From Phenylobacterium sp. (GTDB lineage: Bacteria; Pseudomonadota; Alphaproteobacteria; Caulobacterales; Caulobacteraceae), in assembly GCA_019264505.1 (NCBI GenBank), contig JAHUZY010000417.1, forward strand, positions 1 through 5,393: a stretch of DNA of 5,393 nucleotides, read 5' to 3'. Position 1 is the stretch's first letter. Each line of letters begins with the position of its first letter. The translations under genes were made by a program, and so were the position numbers. Positions 4,963-5,393 of this stretch are shown here, one piece after another. The notes below the pieces were generated by a model. That model was not told the origin of the DNA, ran no database searches, and worked only from the letters and a program-made list of their open reading frames with translations.

Positions 4963-5393
4963 TTGAAAGTTGCATTTTCGCTTGCGGCCTCCGCCCTGAT
5001 CGCGGTTTTCAGCTTGGGGTCGGCGCCGGCCTTCGGGGAGACGCTCGAGGAGGCGATCGCGCTGGCCTATGAAACCAATCCGACATTGCTGGCGCAACGC
5101 TCGCAAGTGCGGGTGTTGGATGAAAGTTACGTCCAGGCTCGCGCAGGACTGCGTCCCCAGCTCAGCGCCTCCTCGACCGCCAGTTACAGCAACACCTCGG
5201 TGAACGCCGGGCGCGGCGGCCTTGTGGACACCAACGGAGACGGAATTCCGGACACCAATCTGACCGGTTCCGGCGTCACGGAACGCAACTTCGGAAACGC
5301 CTCGGTTTCCGTCACCCAGCCCGTCTACACCGGCGGGCGCACCATCGCTTCGATGTCGGCCGCAGCGGCGGACATCCTGTCCGCCCGGGAGAC
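4963..5393 (+). CDS. TolC family outer-membrane protein, N-terminal fragment
   Basis: The first 143 residues of an outer-membrane channel protein of the TolC family; the gene runs off the window. A short signal peptide (KVAFSLAAS then hydrophobic, cleavage near SAPAFG/E at about 24-26) is followed by ETLEEAIALAYETNPTLLAQ, the first TolC alpha-helix, then QARAGLRPQLSAS (periplasmic helix into strand S1). Next are an extracellular loop containing DTNGDGIPDTN (about 88-98), strand S2 (ASVSVTQPVYTGGRT) and the start of the next helix (ASMSAAAADILSARE). The style recalls the type I secretion TolC homologues of Caulobacter (RsaF), but a metal or drug efflux role is equally possible without the downstream partners. 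TTG start with AAAGG 8 nt upstream; no in-frame ATG or GTG occurs close upstream. Confidence 0.9.
   Translation, partial: MKVAFSLAASALIAVFSLGSAPAFGETLEEAIALAYETNPTLLAQRSQVRVLDESYVQARAGLRPQLSASSTASYSNTSVNAGRGGLVDTNGDGIPDTNLTGSGVTERNFGNASVSVTQPVYTGGRTIASMSAAAADILSARE

Noticed and set aside
1..5393. CRISPR array, tRNA, rRNA or complete insertion sequence
   Set aside because: No regularly spaced repeats, no cloverleaf or rRNA signatures and no transposase-like frame were found by reading both strands.

Overview
This 5.4 kb window is GC-rich alphaproteobacterial DNA. The protein styles, especially the TolC-family outer-membrane protein that recalls Caulobacter RsaF, suggest Caulobacterales (Caulobacter, Phenylobacterium or Brevundimonas type). 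That placement is inference. Most of the content concerns metal handling and redox at the cell envelope, and the middle third looks accessory.

Layout. (1) 1-1313, plus strand: the 3' end of a P1B-type metal-transporting ATPase whose last membrane helix carries HEGST, the P1B-4 (Co/Zn/Fe) signature. It overlaps by 4 nt (GTGA) a thioredoxin-reductase-like flavoprotein that keeps the CPVC redox pair and both FAD motifs but has lost the usual NADPH-binding motifs. (2) 1506-2288, minus strand, convergent with the first pair: a TerC-family membrane protein (Alx/YoaE type, Mn2+ export). A strong hairpin in its leader holds an AGGAG. (3) 2289-2754: no gene. This gap holds a weak candidate for a yybP-ykoY-like Mn2+ riboswitch on the strand opposite to terC, followed by a 120-bp AT-rich island (about 38% GC). 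(4) 2755-3258, minus strand: a small serine-recombinase-like protein that has lost its catalytic Ser and Arg residues but keeps a helix-turn-helix, so it is probably a DNA-binding regulator. (5) 3440-3907, plus strand and divergent from (4): a Tat-like exported DUF411 protein with a CxCC metal-binding motif. The shared 181-bp promoter region contains a perfect 7-7-7 dyad. (6) About 4197-4667, plus strand: an unrecognised small protein with one membrane segment or signal anchor and a CTGHCAAH motif. (7) 4963 to the window end, plus strand: the N-terminal part of a TolC-family outer-membrane efflux/type I secretion protein with a TTG start.

How the genes may work together (inference): cytoplasmic metal is exported by the P1B-4 ATPase and by TerC, and periplasmic metal is bound by DUF411 and perhaps by the Cys/His protein. 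The TolC homologue would provide an outer-membrane exit if an RND or ABC partner lies downstream. The least conventional part is the 2.6-4.2 kb section. There the inactive recombinase-like protein, the divergent DUF411 gene, the 21-bp dyad and recurrent CCTAAA-type motifs could form a regulator-target module.
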